A stretch of 64,000 nucleotides of DNA from Halobacillus hunanensis (lineage in GTDB: Bacteria; Bacillota; Bacilli; Bacillales; Halobacillaceae): contig NZ_FVZB01000007.1 of NCBI RefSeq assembly GCF_900166655.1, positions 992,001 to 1,056,000 on the forward strand, given 5' to 3'. Below the pieces are notes generated by a model. That model was not told the DNA's origin, ran no database searches, and worked only from the letters and a program-made list of their open reading frames with translations. Positions 18,227 to 27,856 of the stretch are shown here, one piece after another. Position 1 is the first letter of the stretch; the number at the start of each line of letters is the position of its first letter. The translations under genes were made by a program, and so were the position numbers.

Positions 18227-18256
18227 ATTCTATGACTGGTTGCTATCGGATTATGC
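18227..18256 (-). promoter_or_regulatory. Putative sigma-E promoter of spoIVA
   Basis: Minus strand GCATAAT (18250-18256), 15-base spacer, CATAGAAT (18227-18234), close to the sigma-E pattern KMATATT ... CATACAHT (family knowledge). It sits 51 bases before the chosen TTG start. Inference from the motif only. Confidence 0.45.
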
Positions 18257-18373
18257 CAGATATTTTAGAAGTTATCTATATTTATTAGACGGAGGTGCGA
18301 ATCATGCACAATTGATTAAGCCTACGAAAAACAAATTCACTTCCATGGCTTGGACAAAACTGAATAAAACATA

Positions 18374-18415
18374 AAATAATCCGAACATTTCTATTGAAAT
18401 CAGTTCGGATTATTT
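18374..18415 (-). terminator. Hairpin downstream of yphF
   Basis: Perfect 13-bp inverted repeat AAATAATCCGAAC (18374-18386) with 18403-18415, 16-base loop. It lies 240 bases beyond the yphF stop, at the edge of the structured repeat at 18458-18560. The stem sequence resembles the rsiX hairpin at 42197-42231. No T-run follows on the minus strand, so it is not a classical terminator. Confidence 0.5.
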
Positions 18416-18457
18416 GTGTGTGACTAAAAAAGAATTCTACCATCGCTCCGCCAAAAC

Positions 18458-18560
18458 ACTTCGCTTTCCGTGGGCACGGCCGCAGCTTCCTCGGAAAGCA
18501 AAGAACGCTTTCCTGCGGGATCTTTGGCTCGCGCTGTTCCCACAGGAGTCTACGTATTTT
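18458..18560. repeat. GC-rich structured repeat element, non-coding
   Basis: A 100-base GC-rich block in an AT-rich gap. It folds on itself: CCGTGGGCACGGCCGCAGC (18469-18487) pairs imperfectly with 18528-18546, and GGAAAGC (18493-18499) pairs exactly with GCTTTCC (18506-18512). I recall similar sequences (TTCGCTTTCCGTGGGCACGGC ... TTCCCACAGGAGTC) scattered in Bacillaceae genomes, but cannot confirm this here. No transposase is present. The rest of the 18257-18655 gap shows no gene. Confidence 0.55.
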
Positions 18561-18655
18561 GACTACGCTAATGATCTGCATTTAAACTATTCAATTTTAC
18601 ATCGTTGGTTATTTGGTATTATCGCTTTACTTATGTCCCAGACTCTTTAAGACAA

Positions 18656-19381
18656 TTATGATGGAAGCTGAGACATAAAGATAGGCTCACCATTTTTTAT
18701 GGAATATGGTTCAGAATAGGCGGGGGCAAACGGGGCATAATCTGTAAGTAAATACCGGATGTCGTCCCCTGTTGTATAGTTGTGATCTTTATTACGTATA
18801 TATTCATACAAATCTTTTCTATAATCAATAAAGAGCTTTCCACGCTCATTAATGTAAATCGGCAGCATCTGTTGAGAATAAGGACTATCTACTGCAGGCG
18901 GTTCGTCAAGCCCCAACGCTTCATAATCCAAGCTATAGACACCCTTTGCAATCTGTTCCTTAAAGGGCGGGTATTTATGTTCTTGCTGATAAAATCGAAC
19001 CTTCGTTTTCAATGAACGAATAGCCTCTGATGTTCGCAAATCAACCAGTTTCACCGTTGGGTTCTTTTCAGGAGTAATCAATGTGTATTCATAGTTACCG
19101 CCATTGATAAATGCAGTTCCAGGAGCCTCACCGATCAGTCCATTTTGCTGAAGTTTGCTAAAGTCTATCGGGTACTTTAAGAAAATAGGGGTATCCTGGT
19201 CTTTCGTTTTAATGGGCAACAATCCTGATTCCTGCTTTCTGTACTGATCAACAGCTTTTTGAATCGTATTTAATTGCGCCTGATTGGGCATCTGATTCTT
19301 CTCTAGCTTTGAATCTGGATATAAACAGCCTGTTAATAAAAAAGCGATTAGAGGTATTATCATCAACTTTAAAATATTCAT
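18656..19381 (-). CDS. yphF: Lipoprotein, YphF family
   Basis: 241 residues with a lipoprotein signal: hydrophobic stretch to residue 18 and lipobox LLTGC with Cys19. The mature part is soluble, with repeated YEY/YIN segments and no recognisable catalytic motif. Assigned to YphF from its length and its place between spoIVA and yphE as in B. subtilis. Ribosome site AAGGAGG at 8 bases. Function unknown; its neighbours suggest, but do not prove, a role in sporulation. Confidence 0.75.
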   Translation of the reverse strand: MNILKLMIIPLIAFLLTGCLYPDSKLEKNQMPNQAQLNTIQKAVDQYRKQESGLLPIKTKDQDTPIFLKYPIDFSKLQQNGLIGEAPGTAFINGGNYEYTLITPEKNPTVKLVDLRTSEAIRSLKTKVRFYQQEHKYPPFKEQIAKGVYSLDYEALGLDEPPAVDSPYSQQMLPIYINERGKLFIDYRKDLYEYIRNKDHNYTTGDDIRYLLTDYAPFAPAYSEPYSIKNGEPIFMSQLPS

Positions 19382-19402
19382 ATGGTTGACCTCCTTATTA
19401 CA

Positions 19403-19600
19403 TTATGACGTTGGACCACTAAATACAATATACATGATTACAATTCCGCCAAAAATCATAAATAAGTAGGCGAAAATTCCAGTAATTATAGAAAACAGCC
19501 CTTTAGACTTGTAGCGACTTATGTAAATCAGTCCTATTGCAATAAATAAAGAAAGTATTCCAGCAAACGATATGTACATCTTTAACATGGATAAAGACAT
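19403..19600 (-). CDS. yphE: Small two-helix membrane protein, YphE/DUF2768 family
   Basis: 65 residues from ATG 19598-19600, which follows AGGAGG by 7 bases (a longer reading nine codons upstream lacks a ribosome site). Two hydrophobic helices (about 8-26 and 33-58) joined by a short basic loop RYKSKG. Position 21 bases before yphF matches B. subtilis yphE. Function unknown. Confidence 0.75.
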   Translation of the reverse strand: MSLSMLKMYISFAGILSLFIAIGLIYISRYKSKGLFSIITGIFAYLFMIFGGIVIMYIVFSGPTS

Positions 19601-19666
19601 GCTATTTCCTCCTATACTCATAAGCACTCTGAGGTATTATATCATAGGTTGTCCATCGAGCGTAGA

Positions 19667-19695
19667 CAAAAAATCCGGAGCTTAAAAGCTCCGGC
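19667..19695 (-). terminator. Terminator after spoVIF
   Basis: Stem CCGGAGCTT/AAGCTCCGG (19675-19694), followed on the minus strand by six Ts. It separates spoVIF from yphE. Confidence 0.85.
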
Positions 19696-19795
19696 ACGAC
19701 TAAATAATTCCCCATTTAGCTCTTTCATAATAAAAGCTACGGGTTATTGTATGCGTCTTAGCAAGGGACCGCCTCCTAAAAGCGCCTACATATTA

Positions 19796-20056
19796 CTATC
19801 CTTTTAAAAATTTACTAAGCGTATTCATATCTAGAGGCATATTTTGCTTAACAATTGCCTCCACAATTTTGTCTTCTTTTTGTTTTGAAACAGGCTTACC
19901 AGCAATAGATGATAACTGCTTGACTAATTGGCGGACTGTTTTTTCATCAGTAAAGTCAGCATGCTTTACAGAGTCCGCCACTTTATAAACATCATCTGGG
20001 TTGATGTTTGCTTTCTTTTGCAAATGATCAAAGATATTCTTCTGAAAACCGCTCAT
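19796..20056 (-). CDS. spoVIF: Stage VI sporulation protein F (SpoVIF)
   Basis: 86-residue protein of the SpoVIF/YjcC family, which in B. subtilis assists spore coat assembly in the mother cell late in sporulation (family knowledge). Recognised by the D-E-K-T-V-R block, the PVSKQKEDKIVEAIV segment and the LDMNTLSKFL tail. Start at ATG 20054-20056 behind GAGGAGGTC. In B. subtilis the gene lies elsewhere in the chromosome; here it lies between gpsA and yphE. Confidence 0.85.
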   Translation of the reverse strand: MSGFQKNIFDHLQKKANINPDDVYKVADSVKHADFTDEKTVRQLVKQLSSIAGKPVSKQKEDKIVEAIVKQNMPLDMNTLSKFLKG

Positions 20057-20115
20057 TATTTTGACCTCCTCGTGCAATTGTTTCTTGGTAGTATATGCAC
20101 GAGAAGAGCGATGTG

Positions 20116-21156
20116 TTAGTTATGCATTTGATCATCTAAAATATTTGTTAAGTCCTCCATTTCACGACGTCGAATTCGAGTCATTAGCTGAGTCACAACA
20201 TCTTTGGGATCAGCTTCTTCAAATAAGACACTGTAAATCCCAGCTGTTATCGGCATATCTACATTCTGTGTTTTGGAGAGTTGAAAAGCAGCTTTCGTAG
20301 TGCGAACCCCTTCTACAACCATGCCCATATCCTCAAGTACTTGATCCAGATTGGCTCCTTGGCCAAGTTTATAACCAGCTCGCCAATTTCGACTATGTGA
20401 ACTTGTACACGTAACGATCAAATCGCCAATTCCTGTCAGGCCTGAGAAAGTTAGAGGATTTGCCCCCATAGAGGTTCCTAGTCTTGCAACTTCGGCTAGG
20501 CCTCTCGTAATTAAAGCTGCCTTAGCATTGTCTCCAAATCCAAGACCATCAGAAATACCGGCACCAAGTGCAATAATATTCTTTAACGCTCCGCCGAGCT
20601 CAACACCGACCAAATCTGGTGACGTGTAAACTCTGAACTGTTCATTAATAAATAAATCCTGCACTGTGGAAGCAATGTTCAAGTCTTTAGCCGAGACCGT
20701 TACTGTAGTCGGGTGTTTTAAACTTACTTCCTCTGCATGGCTTGGACCAGAAAGGACAACAATATCATGATACAACTCTGCTGGAATTTCTTCTGATATA
20801 ACTTCAGACACACGCTTATACGTCTCCGGTTCTATTCCTTTCGATGCGTGAGTAATCGTTACTTTTTGGGATAGATGAGGAATAAGCTGTTGACACACTT
20901 CACGCATTGCTTTCGTTGGCACAACAAGAATAATGTGTTTTACATCAGACGTCACCGCAGCTAGATCCGAATATGCAGTAATATTCTCTGGAATTGTGAT
21001 ATCCTTTAAATATCGTTCATTTCTATGAGTTCTGTTCATTTCTTCAGCATGATCCTCGCGATGTGTCCAAAGATGAACCTCATGGCCATTATCTGCTAAC
21101 ACGAGGGCCAGCGCTGTTCCCCAGCTTCCTGCTCCTAATACAGCAACCTTTTCCAT
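20116..21156 (-). CDS. gpsA: Glycerol-3-phosphate dehydrogenase [NAD(P)+]
   Basis: Reduces dihydroxyacetone phosphate to sn-glycerol-3-phosphate for phospholipid synthesis. 346 residues. N-terminal Rossmann motif GAGSWGTALA at 8-17, the LVVPTKAMR segment, the catalytic lysine in LGGALKNIIALGAG, and the TCTSSHSRN substrate loop. Ribosome site GGAG. It lies 25 bases after der, an arrangement conserved in bacilli. Confidence 0.97.
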   Translation of the reverse strand: MEKVAVLGAGSWGTALALVLADNGHEVHLWTHREDHAEEMNRTHRNERYLKDITIPENITAYSDLAAVTSDVKHIILVVPTKAMREVCQQLIPHLSQKVTITHASKGIEPETYKRVSEVISEEIPAELYHDIVVLSGPSHAEEVSLKHPTTVTVSAKDLNIASTVQDLFINEQFRVYTSPDLVGVELGGALKNIIALGAGISDGLGFGDNAKAALITRGLAEVARLGTSMGANPLTFSGLTGIGDLIVTCTSSHSRNWRAGYKLGQGANLDQVLEDMGMVVEGVRTTKAAFQLSKTQNVDMPITAGIYSVLFEEADPKDVVTQLMTRIRRREMEDLTNILDDQMHN

Positions 21157-21181
21157 GATTCCATTCTCCTCTCGAATTTAT

Positions 21182-22492
21182 TTAACTTCTCCTTCTAGCA
21201 AAAATCTTTATAGGTGTTCCTTCAAATCCAAATGCTTCACGAATTCGGTTTTCCAGAAATCGTTCATAGGTGAAGTGCATCAATTCCGGATCATTTACAA
21301 ATACCACAAAACTCGGCGGTTTTACAGATACCTGTGTAGCATAGAAAATTTTAAGCTTTTGGCCCTTAATCGATGGGGTCGGATTCATGGCCAGTGCATC
21401 CATAATGACTTCATTTAAAACACTGGATTGAACCCGTTTAGCATGATTTTCGCTTGCTTCAAGTACTCTAGGTAATAAAGTATGTGTCCGTTTTTTGGTT
21501 TTAGCGGATAGAAATACAATTTGAGCATAATCCAAAAACCTAAAGTTTGAACGGATATCATCTTCAAATTCTTTCATTGTTTTTTCGTCTGTTTCAACGG
21601 TATCCCATTTATTCACAACAATGACCACTGCTTTACCAGCTTCGTGAGCATAGCCGGCAATTTTTTTATCCTGCTCCTGAATGCCTGCCTCTGCATCAAT
21701 CAATGATAAAACTACATCTGATCTTTCAATTGCTTTTAATGCCCGAATTATACTGTATTTTTCAGTAGCCTCATAAATTTTACCCCGTTTACGCATGCCC
21801 GCTGTATCAATGATAACGAAGTCTTTTCCATCTTTCGTAAACGGTGTATCAATCGCGTCTCGAGTCGTTCCTGCTATCTTACTTACGATAACACGATCTT
21901 GACCTAGTAAAGAATTCACTAAAGAGGATTTGCCTACATTCGGTCTGCCAATCAAACTAAATCGGATAATGTCCTCATCTTCCTCTGTTTGATTGAGTTC
22001 AGGGAAATGTTCAACTGCCGCATCCAGCAGGTCACCTAAACCTAATCCATGGGTACCTGAGATCGGAAATAGTTCCCCAAACCCTAGAGAATAGAATTCA
22101 TAAATATTTTCCCGCATTTCAGGATTATCAACCTTGTTTACCGCCAGCACAACTGGTTTATTAGATTTAAATAAAAGTTTGGCTACTTCTTCATCAGCCC
22201 CAGTAATGCCATCTCTGCCATTTACCATAAAAATAATAACATCAGCCTCATCAATAGCAACTTGAGCCTGGGCCCTCATCTGCACAAGCAGAGGCTCATC
22301 TCCTAATTCAATTCCACCTGTATCAATGAGATTAAAGTTCGTAGTTAACCATTCAGCCTCAGCATATATACGATCACGGGTAACACCCGGCGTATCTTCT
22401 ACAATTGAAATTCGGTCCCCCACCAGTCGATTAAAAATAGTTGATTTCCCGACATTAGGCCGTCCGACAATTGCGATAACTGATTTTCTCAT
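21182..22492 (-). CDS. der: Ribosome biogenesis GTPase Der (EngA)
   Basis: Double GTPase needed for 50S ribosomal subunit assembly. 436 residues from ATG 22490-22492, the family's usual length; a TTG nine codons upstream was rejected. G1 motifs GRPNVGKS at 10-17 and again near 178; NKVD and NKWD G4 motifs in the two domains; C-terminal KH-like domain ending [10 protein letters not shown]. Essential in B. subtilis. Confidence 0.97.
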   Translation of the reverse strand: MRKSVIAIVGRPNVGKSTIFNRLVGDRISIVEDTPGVTRDRIYAEAEWLTTNFNLIDTGGIELGDEPLLVQMRAQAQVAIDEADVIIFMVNGRDGITGADEEVAKLLFKSNKPVVLAVNKVDNPEMRENIYEFYSLGFGELFPISGTHGLGLGDLLDAAVEHFPELNQTEEDEDIIRFSLIGRPNVGKSSLVNSLLGQDRVIVSKIAGTTRDAIDTPFTKDGKDFVIIDTAGMRKRGKIYEATEKYSIIRALKAIERSDVVLSLIDAEAGIQEQDKKIAGYAHEAGKAVVIVVNKWDTVETDEKTMKEFEDDIRSNFRFLDYAQIVFLSAKTKKRTHTLLPRVLEASENHAKRVQSSVLNEVIMDALAMNPTPSIKGQKLKIFYATQVSVKPPSFVVFVNDPELMHFTYERFLENRIREAFGFEGTPIKIFARRRS

Positions 22493-22547
22493 GAAAGGAT
22501 CATCCTTTCTTTCATCCAAGTTAATTTTAATATGACTTATTTCTTAC

Positions 22548-22606
22548 AAAAAAATACTGCTCTTTAATGGAGAAGCCCTTTTAGCTTCCAGCCATAAGAA
22601 CAGCAG
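22548..22606 (-). terminator. Terminator after yphA
   Basis: Imperfect stem CTGCTCTTTAATGG (22557-22570) with CCATAAGAACAGCAG (22592-22606), followed on the minus strand by a T-run (22548-22556). Confidence 0.7.
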
Positions 22607-22693
22607 ACATCATCTAACTTTATTATAGTAGCAAATTCTTAATAAATATACAATTGCTTTCTTATCATTTGACATTGAAGATGATAGGTTTGT

Positions 22694-23290
22694 TTATGCA
22701 TAAATTCTGCGTTTATTACGCTGTTGACGTTTTAGTTTTACTAATGATCGTTTGATTTGGTAAATCCCCTGTAAGAGAAATAGCAATATAATCCCTTTTC
22801 CTATTACTAGATTCATTTCAATTAAATTCATATAATCAGCGGTCTGATAGTAGGTCAAAACTAAAGTTGACCATATGGTTCCTAAGGAATTTACTAATAT
22901 CCACAAACCTATCTGGCTATAGAAAGGGAACCCCATCTTATGAACAATATAAATAACCCCGACGAGCAGCCACTGTATAGCAGGAAAAAGTGACCATACA
23001 GGATTAACTAAGAAAAACAGCTGAACTCCGGCACATAATAGACTAAAGGAAAAGGGTAAGGCATGATACCAAAGTTGCTTTTGTTCAATCCAGAATATAA
23101 GTCCAAACAGGGAAAGCACCCCAAGCAATGTATAAGTGGATACATCATGATTATTATTCAGATGGGAAAAACTAATCATTTGAAACGCAATGAACACTAT
23201 AAGTATATCTCGCTTTATGGTGTTTCGATTTAGGAAAAAGTATGCAAGTATCATTAAAAACCAGGCATACCAATAGTAAGTAACCGCCAT
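22694..23290 (-). CDS. yphA: Integral membrane protein, YphA family
   Basis: 198 residues with about six or seven hydrophobic helices covering most of the chain and a very basic C-terminus (KLKRQQRNKRR). No catalytic motif. Assigned as YphA from length, topology and position between fni and der. Function unknown; conserved in spore formers. Confidence 0.75.
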   Translation of the reverse strand: MAVTYYWYAWFLMILAYFFLNRNTIKRDILIVFIAFQMISFSHLNNNHDVSTYTLLGVLSLFGLIFWIEQKQLWYHALPFSFSLLCAGVQLFFLVNPVWSLFPAIQWLLVGVIYIVHKMGFPFYSQIGLWILVNSLGTIWSTLVLTYYQTADYMNLIEMNLVIGKGIILLFLLQGIYQIKRSLVKLKRQQRNKRRIYA

Positions 23291-23347
23291 ATCCCTCTCC
23301 TCCTACATTCCTAGTATGGCGGCAAACCTCCTTCAGTAAACGTAAAA

Positions 23348-24385
23348 TCAATCCTTAAGCCTCAGGCTTCTCTGTTCTATCCAATCTTTTGTTTTTCCTG
23401 TTGTCACGTGAGGCTTCCCTCGTAAACTGCTAATTTCTGAAGCCCCTAACAGCATCATGGCCATTTTCAACTCTCTCGTTATAAAATGAATATCTGAGAC
23501 GACTGCTTGTTCACCCTGCTCGACAAGAGTACGGAGTAAAGAGCCAGCCATCCCAAATGCATCCGCTCCAAGGACTAACGCTTTAGCACCATCCAGCCCG
23601 TTGCGAATTCCACCAGAAGCCAACATATGAAGGTTCTTTGTAATATGGCCGGCCTCCATTAACGATATAGGAGTAGGAATTCCCCAATTCTCAAACGAAC
23701 TCAAAGGCTGCTCACGCCGCAGGTTTTCAACGCGTGAGAAGTTTGTCCCTCCTCTTCCTCCAACATCTATATATGTAACCCCTAATGAGCTAAAATGATC
23801 AACTGTTTCCTTGCTCATCCCATAGCCTACTTCTTTTATAATCACAGGAATATGAAGGGAACGGACAATATTTTCAATATTTATTGAACGTTTCGTAAAA
23901 TCACGATCACCCTCCGGCATAATTAATTCCTGTAATGTGTTCACGTGAATTTGTAATGCGTCAGCCTTAATCATATCCACCGCATCTAATGCTTGTTCTA
24001 CTGATGCCTCACTGCCTACATTTGCTAAAATTACCCCATTAGGATTCTCTTTTCGTACGATTTCAAAGCTTGGCCGTTCTATTTTATCTTTAATTGCAGC
24101 CATTTGAGAGCCAACTGCCATGCCGATGCCTGTTTGAGCTGAGACCCGTGCCAGGCTTTGGTTAATCTCTATCGTTTTCTTTCCGCCTCCACCCGTCATC
24201 GCGTTAATAAAAAGAGGGGAACTTAAGTTAAGTTCCCCTACTTTCGTACTTAAATCGAGATGCTCCCAATGCAAATCGGTAAGGCTTTGATGAATTAATT
24301 CAATATCATCAAAATGATTATATGCATCTCTTTTATGACTGAGTGCGTGACGGATATGGTCAAGTTTTCTTTGCGATCTTGACAT
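23348..24385 (-). CDS. fni: Type 2 isopentenyl-diphosphate delta-isomerase
   Basis: FMN- and NADPH-dependent interconversion of isopentenyl and dimethylallyl diphosphate, feeding HepS/HepT and other prenyltransferases. 345 residues from ATG 24383-24385 (GGATGGTGA ribosome site); a start 12 bases upstream overlaps no ribosome site. Motifs: MTGGG near residue 67, GMAVGSQMAA, IIKEVGYGMS, VGGRGGTN and the ASGGIRNGLD flavin-phosphate loop. ypgA in B. subtilis. Confidence 0.95.
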   Translation of the reverse strand: MSRSQRKLDHIRHALSHKRDAYNHFDDIELIHQSLTDLHWEHLDLSTKVGELNLSSPLFINAMTGGGGKKTIEINQSLARVSAQTGIGMAVGSQMAAIKDKIERPSFEIVRKENPNGVILANVGSEASVEQALDAVDMIKADALQIHVNTLQELIMPEGDRDFTKRSINIENIVRSLHIPVIIKEVGYGMSKETVDHFSSLGVTYIDVGGRGGTNFSRVENLRREQPLSSFENWGIPTPISLMEAGHITKNLHMLASGGIRNGLDGAKALVLGADAFGMAGSLLRTLVEQGEQAVVSDIHFITRELKMAMMLLGASEISSLRGKPHVTTGKTKDWIEQRSLRLKD

Positions 24386-24400
24386 ATCTATCACCATCCA

Positions 24401-25543
24401 CTATTTTTTATATTTGTCTAATTGATCACCGATCATATCGCTGAGAGAGAAGCCTGAACTGTCTTCTTCTTTCTGATACTGTTTAATCTCTTCACGGCTT
24501 TGGTCTCGTTCAAGCTCTTTCATACTTAATGAAAGGCGTTTAGCACCACCGTCCACATCAAGTACTTTAACGTTTACAGTTTGTCCTTCTTCAAGAACTT
24601 CCCCAGGTGTACCAATATGGCGGTTGGAGATTTGTGAAATATGCACTAAACCTTCCACCCCTGGAAGCACCTCAACAAATGCTCCGAAGCTAACAAGTCT
24701 TCTTACAGTTCCTTCGAGCACTTCTCCCTGATTGACACGCTCCTCAATGTCATGCCAAGGACCAGGCTGAGTGGCTTTTAAAGAAAGTGAAATCCTTTCA
24801 TTATCTCGATCTACAGAAAGAACCTTCACATTGACAGTTTGCCCTTCTTCGACTACATCTGAAGATTTCTCCACATGTTCATGGGAAAGTTGAGAGATAT
24901 GCACAAGCCCATCAATACCTCCCAGATTGACAAAGGCACCAAAGTCCGTCAGTCTTTGAACAGTTCCTTCGATAACCTGTCCTTCCTCAAGTGACTGCAG
25001 TACTTCCTGTTTTCTGGAAGACTCTTCTGCTTCAACTACGGCACGGTGAGAAAGAATGACACGATTTTGTTCGCGGTCAAGTTCAACCACTTTCAAACTA
25101 AGGTTTCTTCCTTTATATTCTTCAAAATCTTCAACGTAATACGTCTCTACTAAGGAAGCTGGGATGAAGCCACGGAGACCAATATCCACGACTAGTCCAC
25201 CTTTAACGACGTCTTTTACTTCTGCTTCGAAGATTTCTCCGCTCTCAAACTTAGCTTCAAGTTCCTGCCAAGCCTGATCTGCATCTACCGCTCTTTTTGA
25301 AAGAACGATTTCATCATCTTCTACTTTTTTAACCTGCAGAGTTAACTCGTCTCCTTCGTGTACTACGTCGGAAGCCTTTTCTACATGCAAGCTGGATAAT
25401 TCACTGATGGGAACAATTCCTTCCACTTTATATCCAACATCTACAAGGACTTGTTTTTCTTCAATCTTCACGACCTTACCAGTCACGATATCCCCTGCAG
25501 AAAATTCTTTCATTCCTGATACTTCATGGTTCATTTCATCCAT
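24401..25543 (-). CDS. ypfD: Ribosomal protein S1-like RNA-binding protein YpfD
   Basis: 380 residues with four S1 (OB-fold) domains at about 15-85, 100-167, 186-256 and 271-341. Each contains the G-x-V-x-x-I/F-x-x-x-G-x-x-V-D-x-G core; the last two are nearly identical at GLVHISQLS. Shorter than the six-domain E. coli S1; in firmicutes it is not essential (family knowledge). Ribosome site AAGGAGG. Precedes fni and follows plsC. Confidence 0.93.
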   Translation of the reverse strand: MDEMNHEVSGMKEFSAGDIVTGKVVKIEEKQVLVDVGYKVEGIVPISELSSLHVEKASDVVHEGDELTLQVKKVEDDEIVLSKRAVDADQAWQELEAKFESGEIFEAEVKDVVKGGLVVDIGLRGFIPASLVETYYVEDFEEYKGRNLSLKVVELDREQNRVILSHRAVVEAEESSRKQEVLQSLEEGQVIEGTVQRLTDFGAFVNLGGIDGLVHISQLSHEHVEKSSDVVEEGQTVNVKVLSVDRDNERISLSLKATQPGPWHDIEERVNQGEVLEGTVRRLVSFGAFVEVLPGVEGLVHISQISNRHIGTPGEVLEEGQTVNVKVLDVDGGAKRLSLSMKELERDQSREEIKQYQKEEDSSGFSLSDMIGDQLDKYKK

Positions 25544-25634
25544 ACCAAGCTACCTCCTTCAATTTCCGACACAACCAAAATACAGAAATGCCCTTTTGTC
25601 TAACTTCTAATATTTGGAGCAGTTTGTCAAGTGA

Positions 25635-26225
25635 TTATGCTTTTTTACGATGAAATTCATGCAATTGTCTGATTTCTTCCATTATTCGATCTGTAACGAC
25701 TTTAGCAGATGCTTTTTGCTCGCGGTATTCAGTCATATCAATCGGTTTCCCATACACCACTTTAAGCGGTTTGAATTTCTGATAAGGCCCAATGATGGCA
25801 CAAGGAACAATTTGGGCATTAGATCTTAGCGCAAAGAAACCCGCTCCTGCCAGTCCTTCTCCTACTACACCATTTTTCTGTCTGGATCCTTCTGGAAACA
25901 GACCAAGGGTGTGGTTATCTTTAAGAATCTCCAGACCTTTTCTTAGAGCATTTCGGTCGCGCATTCCGCGTTTGATCGGAAAAGCATTTACGCTTTTTAG
26001 CAGTTTTTCGAGAAAGCGGGTTTTAAAAAGTTCTTCTTTTGCTAAAAAATAAACATTACGACTGTTTGTAATCCCAACAACAGGAGGATCAAAATTAGAA
26101 ATATGATTCGAACAAATGATTACAGGCCCATCCTTAGGTATATTTTTTTTGCCGACTACTTTGATTCGATACAAAGGAAAGAAAACGAGACTACAGACTA
26201 ATTTCCCCAATTTGTACAAATTCAC
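25635..26225 (-). CDS. plsC: 1-acyl-sn-glycerol-3-phosphate acyltransferase
   Basis: Adds the second acyl chain to lysophosphatidate in membrane lipid synthesis. 196 residues. The HX4D catalytic motif is NHISNFD with His41 and Asp46; the FPEGSR glycerol-phosphate motif is at 110-115. The start is GTG 26223-26225, placed 7 bases after GGAGGG, which itself overlaps the cmk 3' end. N-terminal hydrophobic segment for membrane association. Cotranscribed with cmk (3-base gap). Confidence 0.92.
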   Translation of the reverse strand: MNLYKLGKLVCSLVFFPLYRIKVVGKKNIPKDGPVIICSNHISNFDPPVVGITNSRNVYFLAKEELFKTRFLEKLLKSVNAFPIKRGMRDRNALRKGLEILKDNHTLGLFPEGSRQKNGVVGEGLAGAGFFALRSNAQIVPCAIIGPYQKFKPLKVVYGKPIDMTEYREQKASAKVVTDRIMEEIRQLHEFHRKKA

Positions 26226-26228
26226 ACT

Positions 26229-26918
26229 TTATCCCTCCCTGATTTGCTTTTTCTTTACAATCATAACGATTTGGCTGACAACCTCGTCGATTGTCAGCGA
26301 AGTCGTATCAACTTCGATCGCATCCTCTGCTTTCACTAATGGAGCTGTCTCTCGTTTTGAATCAATTTCATCGCGTTTTCTAATCTCCATCTTTAACTGA
26401 TCCAAATCAGAAGTAAAACCTTTCTCAAGGTTTTCTTTATGACGGCGTTCAGCCCTCTCCTCTACAGAAGCAATCATAAATATTTTAACCTCTGCATCTG
26501 GAATTACATGTGTTCCGATATCGCGGCCATCCATTACCACTCCGCGTTCCTCTACGAGTTCTTGCTGTCTCTTCACCATTTCTTCACGTACTTCACGATG
26601 TTTGGCCACGATAGAAACCTGGCTAGTTACTTCATTTGTCCGAATATCGAGGGAAACATCCTGGTCGTCCATCATCACATGTTGGCCGTCATGTTTTTGG
26701 ATGAGCTCTATATCTGTAGTTTTTAATAAATCAGCCAGCTCAGTTTCTTTTTCAAGATCCGCACCTAATCGTATCGCCTTAAGTGTTAACGAACGATACA
26801 TCGCTCCTGTATCTATGTAAATGTACGATAATTGATGCGCCACTCGTTTCGCTACAGTACTTTTTCCTGCTGCGGCCGGCCCATCAATTGCTATTGCTAA
26901 AGGTAAATCAGGTTTCAT
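26229..26918 (-). CDS. cmk: Cytidylate kinase
   Basis: Phosphorylates CMP and dCMP. 229 residues from ATG 26916-26918 behind GGAGGAAA; an upstream in-frame start (26948) has no such site. P-loop [15 protein letters not shown] near residues 12-26, DTGAMYR and the DGRDIGT motif define the family. First of the cmk-plsC pair. A gap of about 130 bases separates it from motI; I see no clear promoter there. Confidence 0.97.
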   Translation of the reverse strand: MKPDLPLAIAIDGPAAAGKSTVAKRVAHQLSYIYIDTGAMYRSLTLKAIRLGADLEKETELADLLKTTDIELIQKHDGQHVMMDDQDVSLDIRTNEVTSQVSIVAKHREVREEMVKRQQELVEERGVVMDGRDIGTHVIPDAEVKIFMIASVEERAERRHKENLEKGFTSDLDQLKMEIRKRDEIDSKRETAPLVKAEDAIEVDTTSLTIDEVVSQIVMIVKKKQIREG

Positions 26919-27081
26919 AAAAATTTTCCTCCATCTTCTCAGTGCCACATACGAAAGCGCACCTACTTAGAAGAAAGCGCGCTTGTATCTTACGTATTAA
27001 TAGCCTGCTATATACGTAAATCACTTTATTTATTCCTTTAAAGAATAACAAAAAACTACACGGAATTCCATTATAATGTGA

Positions 27082-27741
27082 CTAATTTACCGTTCGTCTT
27101 TTCATATACATCTGCTGCTCATAACAATACTGAATAATAGCTTGGCGATTCTTTTCAGTAATGTCGATAAACTCAATCGAAACACTGTTCTGCCTCCCCT
27201 TAGATGTCCCAGCTCTAATAACCTTTCCCTTTGTTTCAATATATCGGTACTGCCCGGAATTCATGGCTAAGACCAAGGTGACGTTCAACATCTGGCCAGG
27301 TAAAAGACTATGATAGCCCGAAGGTATGATAGCAGCTCCGCCTCCGCTGATATCCTGAGTAACGGTAGTGAAACTCTTCATCGGCTTATCCTCTGTTTGG
27401 ATGGCCGTATCAACAGATGCTTCTACTCTTACGTATTTTCGTCTCTGGATTCGTTCAAGATGGTCAATATCTGGGGACGTCAATACGAGCACAGGTATAT
27501 TTACAACCTTCCTTGCCACTACTTCTGTCTCAAACCGATAAACCGAGCTGTCTTCCCCCAAGAAGTTAGCGTAAAATTCAGTTCCCTCGAAGAAGAAGCT
27601 GGTTTTCCCAGAGTCCATTTTTACAGGGTAATCAATAAAAATATAATTTTTTTCTTTATCAACAAGTTTACACTTGTACCTTTCCGGTTCGTTTTGACTT
27701 CGTTTATACAATTCCAATGTGATGGGGGTCCCCACTTTCAT
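27082..27741 (-). CDS. motI: PilZ-domain cyclic-di-GMP receptor (YcgR-like flagellar brake)
   Basis: About 219 residues: N-terminal YcgR_2-type beta domain, then a C-terminal PilZ domain. The c-di-GMP-binding residues are in place: RxxxR as Arg104 to Arg108 in QRRKYVR, and DxSxxG as DISGGG at 133-138 (numbering from the ATG three codons upstream at 27750). ATG 27739-27741 has better spacing from GAGAGGG. B. subtilis ypfA/dgrA/motI inhibits motility when bound to c-di-GMP; the same role is inferred. Confidence 0.9.
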   Translation of the reverse strand: MKVGTPITLELYKRSQNEPERYKCKLVDKEKNYIFIDYPVKMDSGKTSFFFEGTEFYANFLGEDSSVYRFETEVVARKVVNIPVLVLTSPDIDHLERIQRRKYVRVEASVDTAIQTEDKPMKSFTTVTQDISGGGAAIIPSGYHSLLPGQMLNVTLVLAMNSGQYRYIETKGKVIRAGTSKGRQNSVSIEFIDITEKNRQAIIQYCYEQQMYMKRRTVN

Positions 27742-27856
27742 AATACCCATCCCTCTCTTCAGTGCGACTTTAGTATTACATATATTATCGCAAAACTTCC
27801 TTCAAAAAGGAATAACAGGGATAAAAGAATTAGTTAATGAAGTTCAAATACTAAAC

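Noticed and set aside
18285-18650. Two open frames (one per strand) over the GC-rich repeat
   Set aside because: No ribosome site, no protein-like pattern; the stretch is better explained by its self-complementary structure.
27310-27837. 175-codon plus-strand frame opposite motI
   Set aside because: Antisense to the PilZ protein with intact motifs; no start signals and odd composition.
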